Shown here one piece after another: positions 1 to 6,039 of a DNA stretch of 13,480 nucleotides. Origin of the DNA: an uncultured Eggerthellaceae bacterium. Lineage in GTDB: Bacteria > Actinomycetota > Coriobacteriia > Coriobacteriales > Eggerthellaceae. Both the position numbers and the translations under genes were made by a program. The DNA lies in assembly GCA_910584145.1 (NCBI GenBank), contig CAJTXX010000054.1, forward strand, positions 1-13,480. Reading direction: 5' to 3'. Every line of letters begins with the position of its first letter. The first letter of the stretch is position 1. The notes under the pieces were generated by a model. It searched no databases, had not been told where the DNA came from, and saw nothing but the letters and a program-made list of their open reading frames with translations.

Positions 1-1
1 G

Positions 2-1192
2 ATCCGCGACGTGATGGCCTATCTGACGCTGGTGGTGAACCCGGCCGACGACATGGCGTTCCAGCGCGTGGTGAACGAGCCGAAGCGCGGCGTGGGCAAG
101 ACGAGCCTCGAGCGCATCGGGCAGGAGGCGCGCCAGCTGGGCACGTCCATGCTGGTGGCGGCGGAGATGCTGCTGGCCGACACGGAGGTGCGCGCCAGCA
201 CGCGCAAGGCGCTGGGCGAGTTCATCCAGCTCATGAAGGATGCGCAGGCGTACTCGGGCGATCTGCGGAAGGTGGTGGAGGCCATCATCGACCGCACCGG
301 CATGGTGGCGGCGCTCCAGGCCGAGGGCACCGACGAGGCGCAGGGGCGCATCGAGAACATACAAGAGTTCATGGGCGTGGTGCAGGAATTCTCCGAGACG
401 CACGCCGACGACGATGCCGAGTTCGCTGCGCCCACCGCTGCGGCGGAGGAGGCAGCGGAGGGAGCGGGGGAGCCGCCGCGCGTGCTGCGGGGCGATTCGC
501 TCGCTGACTTCATCGAATGGGTGCGCCTGCGCACCGACTTGGACACGGTCAGCGAAGATGGGCGCGCCGTCACCCTGATGACCGTGCACTCGGCGAAGGG
601 CTTGGAATTCGACTGCGTGTTCGTGGCCGGCATGGAGGAGTGCATCTTCCCGCACATGAACTCGGTGGGTGACCCGGCCTCGGTGGAAGAGGAGCGCCGT
701 CTGGCGTATGTGGCCATCACGCGCGCCCGCAAGCGCCTATGGCTGACATGCGCGCAGAGCCGCCAGCTATTCGGCCAGACCAGCGCGAACCCGGCTTCGC
801 GATTCATCCACGAGATACCCTCTGAGCTGCGGCATACGACGGGCCTGGGGTCGTCGGGTTTCAGCGGCACCGGCTGGGAGAAGCGGGGCAGCCGCCGAGG
901 CATCTCCGGTAGCGGGTCGGAGGCGGGAGATGGCCGGGTGTTCGGCCAGTCGAGCACTTCGGGTTCCGGCAGGCGCGAGCGCGCGGCGTTCGGCGCCGGC
1001 GCGAATCCGAACGCGGGCAAGAAGGCAGCCGCCAAGATGACCTTCGCCACCGGCGACATGGTGGACCACAAGACGTTCGGCCGCGGCAAGGTGATGAAAG
1101 TGGACGGCGACACCCTGCACGTGAAGTTCGCCAAGACCGGCCAGACGAAGAAGCTGTTGAAAGATTACGCCCCCATCGTGAAGGTAGGCTAG
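2..1192 (+). CDS. pcrA: ATP-dependent DNA helicase PcrA/UvrD, C-terminal part (5' end outside window)
   Basis: This is the 3' portion (396 residues visible) of an SF1A 3'-5' DNA helicase used in repair and replication restart. The frame is open from base 2, and the first residues (IRDVMAYLTLVVNP) match the interior of domain 2A, so the GTG/ATG near base 11 is not a real start. Helicase motif V is seen as TVHSAKGLEFD (from about visible residue 194) and motif VI as VAITRARKRLW (from about 237), which carries the arginine finger. A Gly/Ser/Arg-rich linker follows (about 280-345). The protein ends in a compact domain starting at GDMVDHKTFGRGKV, typical of PcrA and its relatives and known in that family to contact RNA polymerase. 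The gene converges on the methyltransferase gene, with 20 bases between the stops. PcrA and UvrD cannot be separated firmly without the N-terminus, but the C-terminal domain favours PcrA. Confidence 0.93.
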   Translation: MRDVMAYLTLVVNPADDMAFQRVVNEPKRGVGKTSLERIGQEARQLGTSMLVAAEMLLADTEVRASTRKALGEFIQLMKDAQAYSGDLRKVVEAIIDRTGMVAALQAEGTDEAQGRIENIQEFMGVVQEFSETHADDDAEFAAPTAAAEEAAEGAGEPPRVLRGDSLADFIEWVRLRTDLDTVSEDGRAVTLMTVHSAKGLEFDCVFVAGMEECIFPHMNSVGDPASVEEERRLAYVAITRARKRLWLTCAQSRQLFGQTSANPASRFIHEIPSELRHTTGLGSSGFSGTGWEKRGSRRGISGSGSEAGDGRVFGQSSTSGSGRRERAAFGAGANPNAGKKAAAKMTFATGDMVDHKTFGRGKVMKVDGDTLHVKFAKTGQTKKLLKDYAPIVKVG

Positions 1193-1212
1193 GCGACTGC
1201 GGTCGGGTGCGC

Positions 1213-2082
1213 CTAGCGGGCGCGCAGTTGCCAGAATGCGACGGCGCTCGCGGCGGCTACGTTCAGGGAATCGACGCCGTGGTGCATGGGGATGCGCACC
1301 GTGTAGTCGGCGGCGTCGATGGTGGCCGGGCTCAGGCCCTCGCCCTCGGTGCCGAACACGATGGCGAGACGCTCCTCGCGTGCGAGCTGCGCATCGTCGA
1401 GGGAGCATGAGCGGTTGGATAGCGCCATAGCGGCCACGCGGAACCCGGCATCGTGCAAGAGCGGCAGGCCCGCGCAAGTCCAACCACCTTTGCGCGCCAC
1501 GTTGCCGTGCGCGCCCTTACCCGACACCTCTTCGCCGATGCGCGCCCATGGCACTTGGAACACGGTGCCCATGGAGACGCGCACCGCGCGCCGGTAGAAG
1601 GGGTCGTAGCAGCCCGGTGTCACCAGCACGGCATCGAGGCCGAGCGCAGCAGCATTGCGGAAGATGGCGCCTACGTTCGTATGGTTCGTTATGTCCTCGA
1701 GCACGGCGACCCGGCGCGCTTGGCGCAGCAGCTCGCTGGCTGCGGGCGGGGCAGGGCGCCTGAACGCGGCCAGCGCACCGCGCGTCAGCTCGAAGCCGGT
1801 CAGGCTGGCGAGCTGATCGTTCGGTGCGGTCAGGATGGGCGCTTGCGGGTAGTCGCGCTCGAAGCGCTCGACGAGCGAGCGCTCCTTTTTGAGCTGGTCT
1901 TGGCCGATCAAGAGCGAGATGGCGTGAAGCCGCGCATCCATCGCGCGCTCGATCACCTTCGCCGATTCAGCCACTAGCACGCCGCGCTCGGGCTCCAACC
2001 GGCTGCGCAGCTGCACGTCGGTTAGCCGCGCGTACATATCGAGCCGCGCATCGTCCAGGTCATTCAAGAGTTCGTACGCCAA
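1213..2082 (-). CDS. TrmH/SpoU-family RNA 2'-O-methyltransferase
   Basis: This is a 289-aa SPOUT-class enzyme predicted to transfer a methyl group from S-adenosylmethionine to a ribose 2'-OH in rRNA or tRNA. The N-terminal ~120 residues resemble the substrate-binding domain of this family (RLEPERGVLVAESAKVIERA). The knotted catalytic domain carries all three SPOUT motifs: motif 1 around N136 and R142 (NHTNVGAIFRNAA), motif 2 at 243-249 (FGTEGEG) followed by ADYTVRIPM, and motif 3 at 271-276 (DSLNVA). The start is TTG at 2080-2082 on the minus strand, preceded at four bases by GGAGG; no better in-frame ATG lies upstream. An insertion-like stretch of about 20 residues (GEEVSGKGAHGNVARKGGWT, about 183-202) sits between motifs 1 and 2. 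The exact RNA target cannot be read from sequence. It is transcribed alone or downstream of the glutaredoxin-like gene across the 151-bp repeat element. Confidence 0.9.
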   Translation of the reverse strand: MAYELLNDLDDARLDMYARLTDVQLRSRLEPERGVLVAESAKVIERAMDARLHAISLLIGQDQLKKERSLVERFERDYPQAPILTAPNDQLASLTGFELTRGALAAFRRPAPPAASELLRQARRVAVLEDITNHTNVGAIFRNAAALGLDAVLVTPGCYDPFYRRAVRVSMGTVFQVPWARIGEEVSGKGAHGNVARKGGWTCAGLPLLHDAGFRVAAMALSNRSCSLDDAQLAREERLAIVFGTEGEGLSPATIDAADYTVRIPMHHGVDSLNVAAASAVAFWQLRAR

Positions 2083-2144
2083 TGCCCCTCCAAACGCTCG
2101 TATCGGTACGGTCTGTGCCCAAATCGCCGGATCTCAGTCTTCTA

Positions 2145-2295
2145 TGGCAGAAAAATGGCCCCAGTAGACGAGTTGCCTTTTCAGGAGAAGCAAGCTGGCA
2201 CATGGTAAGCTGCTGAACTGGGCGTTCTTAAAGTGCGAATTGCCCGGATCGCTGTTCGCTCGCTAAAGTCGTCTACTGGGGCGCTTTTTCTGCCA
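2145..2295. repeat. 151-bp element with 27-bp imperfect terminal inverted repeats, copy 1
   Basis: The left arm (2145-2171) begins TGGCAGAAAAA and ends GCCCCAGTAGACGA. The right arm (2269-2295) is its reverse complement with only two adjacent mismatches (TG against GC in the middle), so 25 of 27 positions pair. About 97 bases lie between the arms and contain no convincing ORF. A related copy sits at 4225-4377. No target-site duplication is evident at the edges. The size and termini resemble a miniature inverted-repeat transposable element (MITE) or a large REP-type element. As RNA it would form a long helix closed by a 97-nt loop. It lies in the 340-base gap between the glutaredoxin-like stop and the methyltransferase start, and I see nothing else in that gap. 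Confidence 0.75.
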
Positions 2296-2422
2296 TCCCC
2301 TGCCAGAAATCAGCTAAGTCAGCACACGGGCGATCGACGCACAGATGATATTCGCCTTGCGACCCCGAAGTCGATTGCAGCGCTTGCCGGTGCAGCCACC
2401 GATGCTTACCCCGCTACCGGTA

Positions 2423-2659
2423 TCAGAGATATGCCGCAGTCAGATATGCGACGATGTCGTCGTTGCCATTGATGAGCTTGCCGTCAGCGTAGAGATACGG
2501 GATCAGGTCAGCATCGCCTCCAAGTGCGAGGAGCTCTTGATAGGGCCCTTCTTGCTCCACATCGCGCTTATCCAGTTCGATGCTGTGCTCGTCGGCGAAT
2601 CGTGTCGTTACCGAACACGTCGAGCATGGTGCCCAGTAATAGAGGATTGGCTTTTCCAT
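2423..2659 (-). CDS. small glutaredoxin-like thiol-disulfide protein
   Basis: This 78-aa protein is the size of a minimal glutaredoxin/NrdH-type redoxin. The redox motif CSTC (residues 12-15) follows a short hydrophobic strand (ILYYWAP), as in the thioredoxin fold. The later segment DLIPYLYADGKLINGNDDIVAYL holds the expected proline-strand-Gly-Asp-Ile-helix pattern of the glutathione- or thiol-binding face. It is probably cytoplasmic, with no signal peptide or membrane segment. The ATG (2657-2659) is preceded by AGAAAGGA at a good distance, which supports the start. It stands alone, with the 11-bp-stem hairpin at 2683-2718 just upstream and repeat copy 1 downstream. The electron donor and target are unknown. 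An ArsC-like or GST-N-like relative is an alternative within the same fold. Confidence 0.8.
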   Translation of the reverse strand: MEKPILYYWAPCSTCSVTTRFADEHSIELDKRDVEQEGPYQELLALGGDADLIPYLYADGKLINGNDDIVAYLTAAYL

Positions 2660-2682
2660 GGCGGTCCTTTCTCGGGGCGGCG

Positions 2683-2718
2683 CATGCGAGGCATATCATC
2701 CGGTTTCTGCCTCGCATG
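2683..2718. repeat. 11-bp perfect inverted repeat upstream of the glutaredoxin-like gene
   Basis: CATGCGAGGCA at 2683-2693 pairs exactly with TGCCTCGCATG at 2708-2718 around a 14-base spacer. It starts 24 bases upstream of the glutaredoxin-like ATG on the minus strand, so it could be a dimeric-repressor operator or a leader hairpin. No T-run follows on either side, which argues against an intrinsic terminator. Confidence 0.55.
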
Positions 2719-2938
2719 GCAGGGTCGCTCGGTCGGCATCCATGATACCGCTGATCCCGTTTCAAGAGGATGCGTGCGACGCGATTGCCGCTCGGGCAGT
2801 CGTCTAGCGCTGAGCTGTACGTGCTGCGCAGCTTGGTCCTGAGCCTGTACATATCGAGCGACTCGTTCTGATCCGCACATGCCGAACACCCTCCCGAATC
2901 ATGTGCAGGAGCGTGCAGCCATCTGCCGCCGATCACCT

Positions 2939-3003
2939 CAAAATCTTGCACGAACATGGCAAAAACCTTGCATGAATCTGGCAAAACCCTTGCAAATCCG
3001 TGG
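2939..3003. repeat. three degenerate tandem repeats of about 22 bp
   Basis: Units begin at 2939 (21 bp), 2960 (22 bp) and 2982 (22 bp). Each follows the pattern CAAAA-(A/C)(T/C)CTTGCA-(C/T/A)-(G/A)AA-n-n-TGG, with CTTGCA shared by all three. They end about 52 bases before the nuclease gene start. They have no unique spacers and are imperfect. They could be protein-binding sites upstream of that gene or a fragment of a dispersed repeat. Confidence 0.6.
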
Positions 3004-3014
3004 TCATCGTATCG

Positions 3015-3046
3015 TTGATTCCAAGGGGCTCTGATAGTGGTAGGCT
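3015..3046 (+). promoter_or_regulatory. possible weak promoter of the nuclease-domain gene
   Basis: TTGATT at 3015-3020 and TAGGCT at 3041-3046 (20-bp spacing) are the best -35/-10 candidates. The -10 would end nine bases before the ATG at 3056. That would place transcription start at or very near the start codon and give a nearly leaderless mRNA. The only Shine-Dalgarno-like bases (AGGA) are too close to the ATG to work well, which fits. The match is weak. Confidence 0.3.
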
Positions 3047-3055
3047 CATAGGACT

Positions 3056-4063
3056 ATGAGCATCGCTTTCTCGCATATCTCCGCTTTAGAGGTACTGCGT
3101 TATATAACGGCGCACGGCGGGTGTACGTCGCTATGCTCAGATGATTTAACGCTGTGCGAGCTCCCGCGGGCTGGGTGGCGACAGCTGAAGTCCGCCCACC
3201 CGACAGCATCAGAGGTGTTCGCTGCGAACGACGGCCTTCATTGCTACCTGACGACGCCGATCCATTTCATGGTGGCCGGGCGTGCCAATCAGCGGCGTGG
3301 CAAAGATGTGATCTGCCATGTCTATACCAAGCCGCCACCCCCTGGGGCGCTCGTCCGCATCGGCTCGGGCGATCTGGCGGCATCGCCGGAACTCTGCTTG
3401 CTTCAGCTTGCCAGCACGGCTTCGCTCAGCAAAACCGTTCAGATCGGATATGAGCTGTGCGGCACGTACAGCATCGACGCGTATGCCTCGTCGGGCTTCA
3501 CCCGCCGCGACCCGCTCACTACGCCAGAACTGTGCCGCAGCTTTATGGGGAGGATGGCGCCGCGCCCCGGTCTTCAAACCGCCCGGAAGGCAGTCGAGCT
3601 GATCCTTCCTGGTTCGGCTTCTCCGATGGAGACGATAGTTGCGATGCTGCTCTCGTTCCCGCGCCGCCTCGGCGGCTACGGACTGCCGCAGCCGACTCTG
3701 AACGCCAAGGTCAAGGCAGCCGGGGCGCCGCTGCGCGGTGGCTGGTCATCGGGCGTGCGCATATGCGACCTATACTGGCCGAATCATCGCGTAGCGGTGG
3801 AATACGACAGCAACGATTGGCATACCGGAAGCGATCGCATATCAAGTGACGCGATTCGCCGCGTCACGCTCGAGAACGCCGGAGTGAAGGTGATAAGCAT
3901 CACCAATCAGCAAGTGAGAGACCGTGTGCGGATGGATGAACTCGCGCGGCTGTTGGCGAAGATGCTCGGCGTACGGCTGCGAAGCTCTGCTGGCTGGGTG
4001 TCGAGGCAGATAGAGCTGCGAGAATCGCTGCTAGCGACGCCTTCCTATGGTTCTGGGGGATAG
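3056..4063 (+). CDS. DUF559/Vsr-like nuclease-domain protein with AbiEi-like N-terminal region
   Basis: This 335-aa protein has two apparent parts. Residues 1 to about 180 (for example FAANDGLHCYLTTPIHFMVAG, later GSGDLAASPELCLLQLA) resemble the N-terminal half of actinobacterial proteins labelled AbiEi-like antitoxin or transcriptional-regulator domain. Residues about 186-298 look like a PD-(D/E)XK-type DUF559/Vsr-like domain: E192 in SPMETIVAMLL, D238 in CDLYWP, E249 and D251 in VAVEYDS, H256, then a basic helix and GVKVISITNQQV. The C-terminal 37 residues (SSAGWVSRQIELRESLL) are unassigned. The start is the ATG at 3056. It has no ribosome binding site at a normal distance and may be leaderless. 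No partner toxin, methylase or restriction gene is adjacent. It lies between the two inverted-repeat elements. The domain call is from recognised motifs; biochemical activity and any defence or toxin-antitoxin role are inference. Confidence 0.72.
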   Translation: MSIAFSHISALEVLRYITAHGGCTSLCSDDLTLCELPRAGWRQLKSAHPTASEVFAANDGLHCYLTTPIHFMVAGRANQRRGKDVICHVYTKPPPPGALVRIGSGDLAASPELCLLQLASTASLSKTVQIGYELCGTYSIDAYASSGFTRRDPLTTPELCRSFMGRMAPRPGLQTARKAVELILPGSASPMETIVAMLLSFPRRLGGYGLPQPTLNAKVKAAGAPLRGGWSSGVRICDLYWPNHRVAVEYDSNDWHTGSDRISSDAIRRVTLENAGVKVISITNQQVRDRVRMDELARLLAKMLGVRLRSSAGWVSRQIELRESLLATPSYGSGG

Positions 4064-4224
4064 TCGCTGCTCTGGGTCTGCTTGCTTTGCGCGACGCTTG
4101 GTTGCAGGTTCCTTGTTCGGGCGGCTGTGCTCTTCCCTGTTGCGAGCCCCTTGCCTGGATGGTGCGTACATCTTTGGAGTTTTGGGGTCGATCTGTCGCC
4201 ATATTACGCGTTTCGGGCTGGCTA

Positions 4225-4377
4225 TGGCACAAAAAGCCACCGAATAGACGAGTTGCGCTCGTCTCGCTCAGAGTTGCCGCATCTTAAAAGCGCTCTAGCA
4301 GGGAAATCGCATGTTCGATTCTGCGCGTTAGGGAGCGTTTTCGTGGGGAGTCGTCTACTGGGCCAGCTTTTCTGCCA
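4225..4377. repeat. 153-bp element with 27-bp imperfect terminal inverted repeats, copy 2
   Basis: The left arm (4225-4251, starting TGGCACAAAAAGCC and ending ATAGACGA) and right arm (4351-4377, starting TCGTCTACTGGGCC and ending TTTTCTGCCA) are inverted repeats of each other. They are more diverged than in copy 1. Both copies share GACGAGTTGC at the inner edge of the left arm and AGTCGTCTACTGGG at the right arm, suggesting the same orientation. Interior similarity is limited (short shared words TCTTAAA, ATCGC and TGTTCG), so orientation is not certain. CTA precedes the left arm in both copies. No protein is encoded. Confidence 0.7.
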
Positions 4378-4571
4378 CCGGAAGGTCGAAGTGCACGATC
4401 TCGGGCGGAATGGCCGTTTTCGGCCGTTTTGTCCGCTTTGGCTGCAGGGTGGACGTAGATCGTTCGGTATGCTCTATTGCCGCGCCTAGCTGCTCGGCAG
4501 GGCTTACTAGGCTGGGCACGTGTGCGATTGCCGCTCAGGGGATGGGCACGTACGGGCCGGGCGCCACTTTA

Positions 4572-4603
4572 TATAATGGTGCAGGTTCAGCTGTGTTTGG
4601 AGG
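4572..4603 (+). promoter_or_regulatory. -10 box and ribosome binding site of the pyrophosphatase gene
   Basis: A perfect TATAAT lies at 4572-4577, placing transcription start near 4584. No recognisable -35 is present 16-18 bases upstream. GGAGG at 4599-4603 is four bases from the ATG at 4608. Together they fix the start well downstream of the longest open frame, which begins at 4410. Confidence 0.6.
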
Positions 4604-4607
4604 CGAA

Positions 4608-5966
4608 ATGGCAAGACCGATCATCGTGGTGGGGCATCGCAACCCCGATAACGACTCGATAAGCTCGGCGGTGGCGTATGCGCACCTGAAGAACGAGCTG
4701 GCGCGACGCAGCGGTCGCACCGATGTCGAATACGTGCCTGCGCGTCTCGGGCAGATGCCGCCGGAGAGCGCATGGGTCTTGGAGAAGAACGGGCTTGAGC
4801 CGCCGCGCCTGATCGGGCATGTGCATCTGCGCGTCAGCGACGTGATGACGCACGACCCCATAACCATCTCCATGGATGCGCCCATGCTGGAGGCGGGGCG
4901 CCTGCTGAAGAAGCACAACATCCGCTCGCTGGCCGTCACCGACGATGCGGGCAAGTTCAGAGGGCTCATATCGACACGCGCCATCGCCGAGCGGTACATC
5001 TCGGCGACCGATGCGCTCCAAGAGGGCGACCCTTCGTCGAGCATGGCGGTGGCCTCGTCGCTGATCGATTCGCTGAACCAGCGCGTGAATGAGCTGATGG
5101 CGACGAACGTCCTCGAGCTCGACGAGGAGGGCCTGCTGAAAGAAGCCATCGAGGATTTGATGGCGAGCGAGCTGCGCGAGGGCATCGTGCTCGATGATAC
5201 CGGCCGCGCCATCGGCATCATGACCCGCAGCGATGTGGCGGGGGCCGCGAAGCGCCGCGTCATCCTCGTAGACCACAACGAGACGCTGCAAGCTGCGCCG
5301 GGCATCGAGGATGCCGACGTGATCGAGATAGTCGACCACCACCGCATCGCCGATGTGTCCACGGCCAATCCCATCCCGTTCATCAACCTGCCGCTCGGCA
5401 GCACAGCTACCATCGTCACCATGCAGTACCGGCAGCATGGAGTGGATATCCCGCCGGCCATCGCTGAGGTGCTTCTGTCGGCCATCATGACGGACACGGT
5501 GATCTTGAAGTCGCCTACGGCCACCGATATCGACCGCGAGCAGGTGGAGCATCTGGCCGGCATCATCGGCTGCGACCCTACGGCGTTCGGCTTGGAGGTG
5601 TTCCGCCAGCGCGGCGGCGAGGCGGATATGCCCGTCGACGAGCTCGTCTGCGCCGACAGCAAGGAATTCCAGATGGGCGACGATACCGTGCTGATAGCCC
5701 AGCATGAGACGGTCGACCTTGCGGGCGTGATGGGTCGCGAGGCTGAGATGCGCGAGCATATGCGCAAGCTCCTCGCCGACCACGGCTACGCGATGGTGCT
5801 GCTCATGGTGACCGATATCATGGCTGAGGGCAGCCAATTCCTGATCGAGGGCAACACGCGCATCGCCGAGCGCGCGTTCGGCATAGAGGTGCAGCCGGAA
5901 GGCGGCAACTGGATGCCCGGCGTGCTCTCGCGTAAGAAGCAGGTGGCGGCGCGTATCTTGAATTAG
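4608..5966 (+). CDS. ppaC: manganese-dependent inorganic pyrophosphatase with regulatory CBS pair (family II, CBS-PPase)
   Basis: This 452-aa cytoplasmic enzyme hydrolyses pyrophosphate to two phosphates, pulling biosynthetic reactions forward. The catalytic DHH domain is split. Its N-terminal part holds the metal ligands in VVGHRNPDNDS (H10, D14, D16). A CBS pair follows: CBS1 about 72-130 (DVMTHDPITIS...IRSLAVTDDAGKFRGLI) and CBS2 about 155-215 (ASELREGIVLDDTGRAIGIMTRSDV). The DHH domain then resumes with VDHNE (D222) and VDHH (D243-H245). The C-terminal DHHA2 domain ends with the substrate-binding SRKKQ (441-445). CBS-PPases in this family are controlled by adenine nucleotides bound at the CBS pair. 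The length and direct CBS1-CBS2 joining show that the DRTGG domain of longer relatives is absent. Start at 4608 is chosen because GGAGG precedes it and GHRNPD must lie near the N-terminus. The peptidase gene follows after 73 bases on the same strand. Confidence 0.93.
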   Translation: MARPIIVVGHRNPDNDSISSAVAYAHLKNELARRSGRTDVEYVPARLGQMPPESAWVLEKNGLEPPRLIGHVHLRVSDVMTHDPITISMDAPMLEAGRLLKKHNIRSLAVTDDAGKFRGLISTRAIAERYISATDALQEGDPSSSMAVASSLIDSLNQRVNELMATNVLELDEEGLLKEAIEDLMASELREGIVLDDTGRAIGIMTRSDVAGAAKRRVILVDHNETLQAAPGIEDADVIEIVDHHRIADVSTANPIPFINLPLGSTATIVTMQYRQHGVDIPPAIAEVLLSAIMTDTVILKSPTATDIDREQVEHLAGIIGCDPTAFGLEVFRQRGGEADMPVDELVCADSKEFQMGDDTVLIAQHETVDLAGVMGREAEMREHMRKLLADHGYAMVLLMVTDIMAEGSQFLIEGNTRIAERAFGIEVQPEGGNWMPGVLSRKKQVAARILN

Positions 5967-6039
5967 CGGCAGCGGAAGCCCGGAGGGTGGCGCTCGCTGC
6001 GGTGTGCGCCGAGCGGGCGGAAGCAGTGGAAAGGCGGAC

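Larger units (their letters stand above)
2660..3055. other. 396-bp divergent intergenic region between glutaredoxin-like and nuclease genes
   Basis: No convincing gene is seen. Open frames here (for example a minus-strand frame across 2568-2984) lack family resemblance and a ribosome binding site, and overlap the glutaredoxin-like gene. The region carries an inverted repeat at 2683-2718, three degenerate tandem repeats at 2939-3003, and a possible weak promoter close to the nuclease start. The bases between 2720 and 2938 hold no feature I can support. Confidence 0.6.
4064..4607. other. 544-bp intergenic region upstream of the pyrophosphatase gene
   Basis: This gap contains repeat copy 2 (4225-4377) and, near its 3' end, the -10 and ribosome binding site of the pyrophosphatase gene. 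Bases 4064-4224 show no feature. At 4412-4425 a short GGCCG-TTTT-CGGCC hairpin is followed by GTTTT; its 5-bp stem is too small to call a terminator. Open frames in this stretch lack family resemblance and good start contexts. Confidence 0.6.

Noticed and set aside
1193..1212. Terminator between the convergent pcrA and methyltransferase genes
   Set aside because: The 20-base gap shows no stable hairpin or T-run on either strand.
2568..2984. 138-aa minus-strand frame in the intergenic region
   Set aside because: It overlaps the glutaredoxin-like gene, has no ribosome binding site or recognisable domain, and its N-terminus is just a translation of the tandem repeats.
2939..3003. CRISPR array
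   Set aside because: The three units are contiguous and imperfect, with no unique spacers and no cas genes nearby.
4412..4429. GGCCG-TTTT-CGGCC-GTTTT as terminator of the nuclease-domain gene
   Set aside because: The stem is only 5 bp and about 350 bases past the stop, beyond repeat copy 2; too weak to call.
6004..6039. Longer N-terminus for the M20 peptidase
   Set aside because: The extra 12 residues (Gly/Arg-rich) lack family resemblance, and the ATG at 6040 has a proper ribosome binding site.
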